5,032 nt of DNA, taken from the NCBI GenBank assembly GCA_900769035.1, contig CAAGFD010000080.1:1-5032 (forward strand). Direction: 5' to 3'. The position numbers and the translations under genes are program-made. This DNA comes from Bacteroidales bacterium. Its GTDB lineage: Bacteria; Bacteroidota; Bacteroidia; Bacteroidales; Paludibacteraceae. The notes under the pieces are model-generated. The model ran no database searches. It was not told the DNA's origin and was given only the letters and a program-made list of their open reading frames with translations. Positions 4,995 through 5,032 of this stretch are shown here, piece by piece; within the stretch, counting starts at the first letter, position 1; each line of letters begins with the position of its first letter.

Positions 4995-5032
4995 TGGCGG
5001 CGACCTACTCTCCCACAACGCAGTGCAGTACC
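4995..5032 (-). rRNA. rrf: 5S ribosomal RNA, 3' end only
   Basis: The minus strand reads GGTACTGCACTGCG, then TTGTGGGAGAGTAGGTCG, then CCGCC, the typical 3' third of bacterial 5S rRNA, with the GTGGGAGAGTAGGTCG block being diagnostic. Only about 38 nt of roughly 110 are inside the window; the gene and the rest of the rrn operon (23S, 16S) would lie beyond the right edge. The exact 3' end is uncertain by a few bases. The edge inside a multicopy gene suggests an assembly break. Confidence 0.93.

Noticed and set aside
4634..5018. Two long minus-strand open frames (93 and 125 codons)
   Set aside because: They consist of F/L/S/I/Y runs caused by the purine skew of the other strand, overlap each other in different frames, and one runs through the rRNA terminator and into the 5S gene.
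1..5032. Search for CRISPR arrays, insertion sequences, integrases or defence genes
   Set aside because: No spaced direct repeats, transposase-like frames or defence-type domains are visible on either strand.

Overview
The window looks like one small draft-assembly contig from a member of the Bacteroidetes, most likely the order Bacteroidales. Three things support this. The protein families are typical of Bacteroidales (DUF6452/DUF6048-type envelope proteins, a DUF4199 membrane protein beside a polyprenyl-phosphate-type GT2 glycosyltransferase, and a DUF7935-like protein). The promoters have the Bacteroidetes form TTTG - 19 nt - TAnnTTTG. Genes lack Shine-Dalgarno sequences and intergenic DNA is very AT-rich. 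A genus cannot be assigned from the sequence alone. Both edges look like assembly breaks: bases 1-17 match the 3' end of the Illumina TruSeq read-1 adapter, and the right edge lies inside a 5S rRNA gene, where short-read assemblies commonly stop because rRNA operons are repeated.

Every supported gene lies on the minus strand, so reading from right to left follows transcription. The order is: the 3' end of 5S rRNA (4995-5032) with a strong intrinsic terminator (about 4941-4988); about 750 nt of non-coding DNA, over half of it extremely purine-rich on the plus strand, with one long imperfect hairpin at 4499-4544; tRNA-Gln(UUG) (4005-4075) with its own canonical promoter (4178-4208), a roughly 95-nt leader and an intrinsic terminator (3961-4000); a second promoter (3919-3949) driving a DUF4199 membrane protein (3335-3892) and a GT2 glycosyltransferase (2322-3272); a 286-nt spacer with a 16-bp tandem duplication and a long AT-rich hairpin; a DUF7935-like single-pass membrane protein (1514-2035); a 295-nt spacer with two tiny ORFs; and a lipoprotein (709-1218, DUF6452-like) overlapping by 4 nt a secreted, probable beta-barrel protein (DUF6048-like, 712 down to about 18) that is cut off by the adapter.

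The protein genes point to cell-envelope work. The glycosyltransferase probably loads a sugar onto a polyprenyl-phosphate carrier at the inner membrane, with the DUF4199 protein as its co-transcribed membrane neighbour. The lipoprotein/beta-barrel pair is tightly coupled and probably sits in the outer membrane, but its job is unknown. No mobile element, CRISPR array or defence system was seen. The less ordinary signals are all non-coding: the purine-skewed tract after the rRNA operon, the structured leaders, and the chain of ATGA overlaps leading into the lipoprotein gene.
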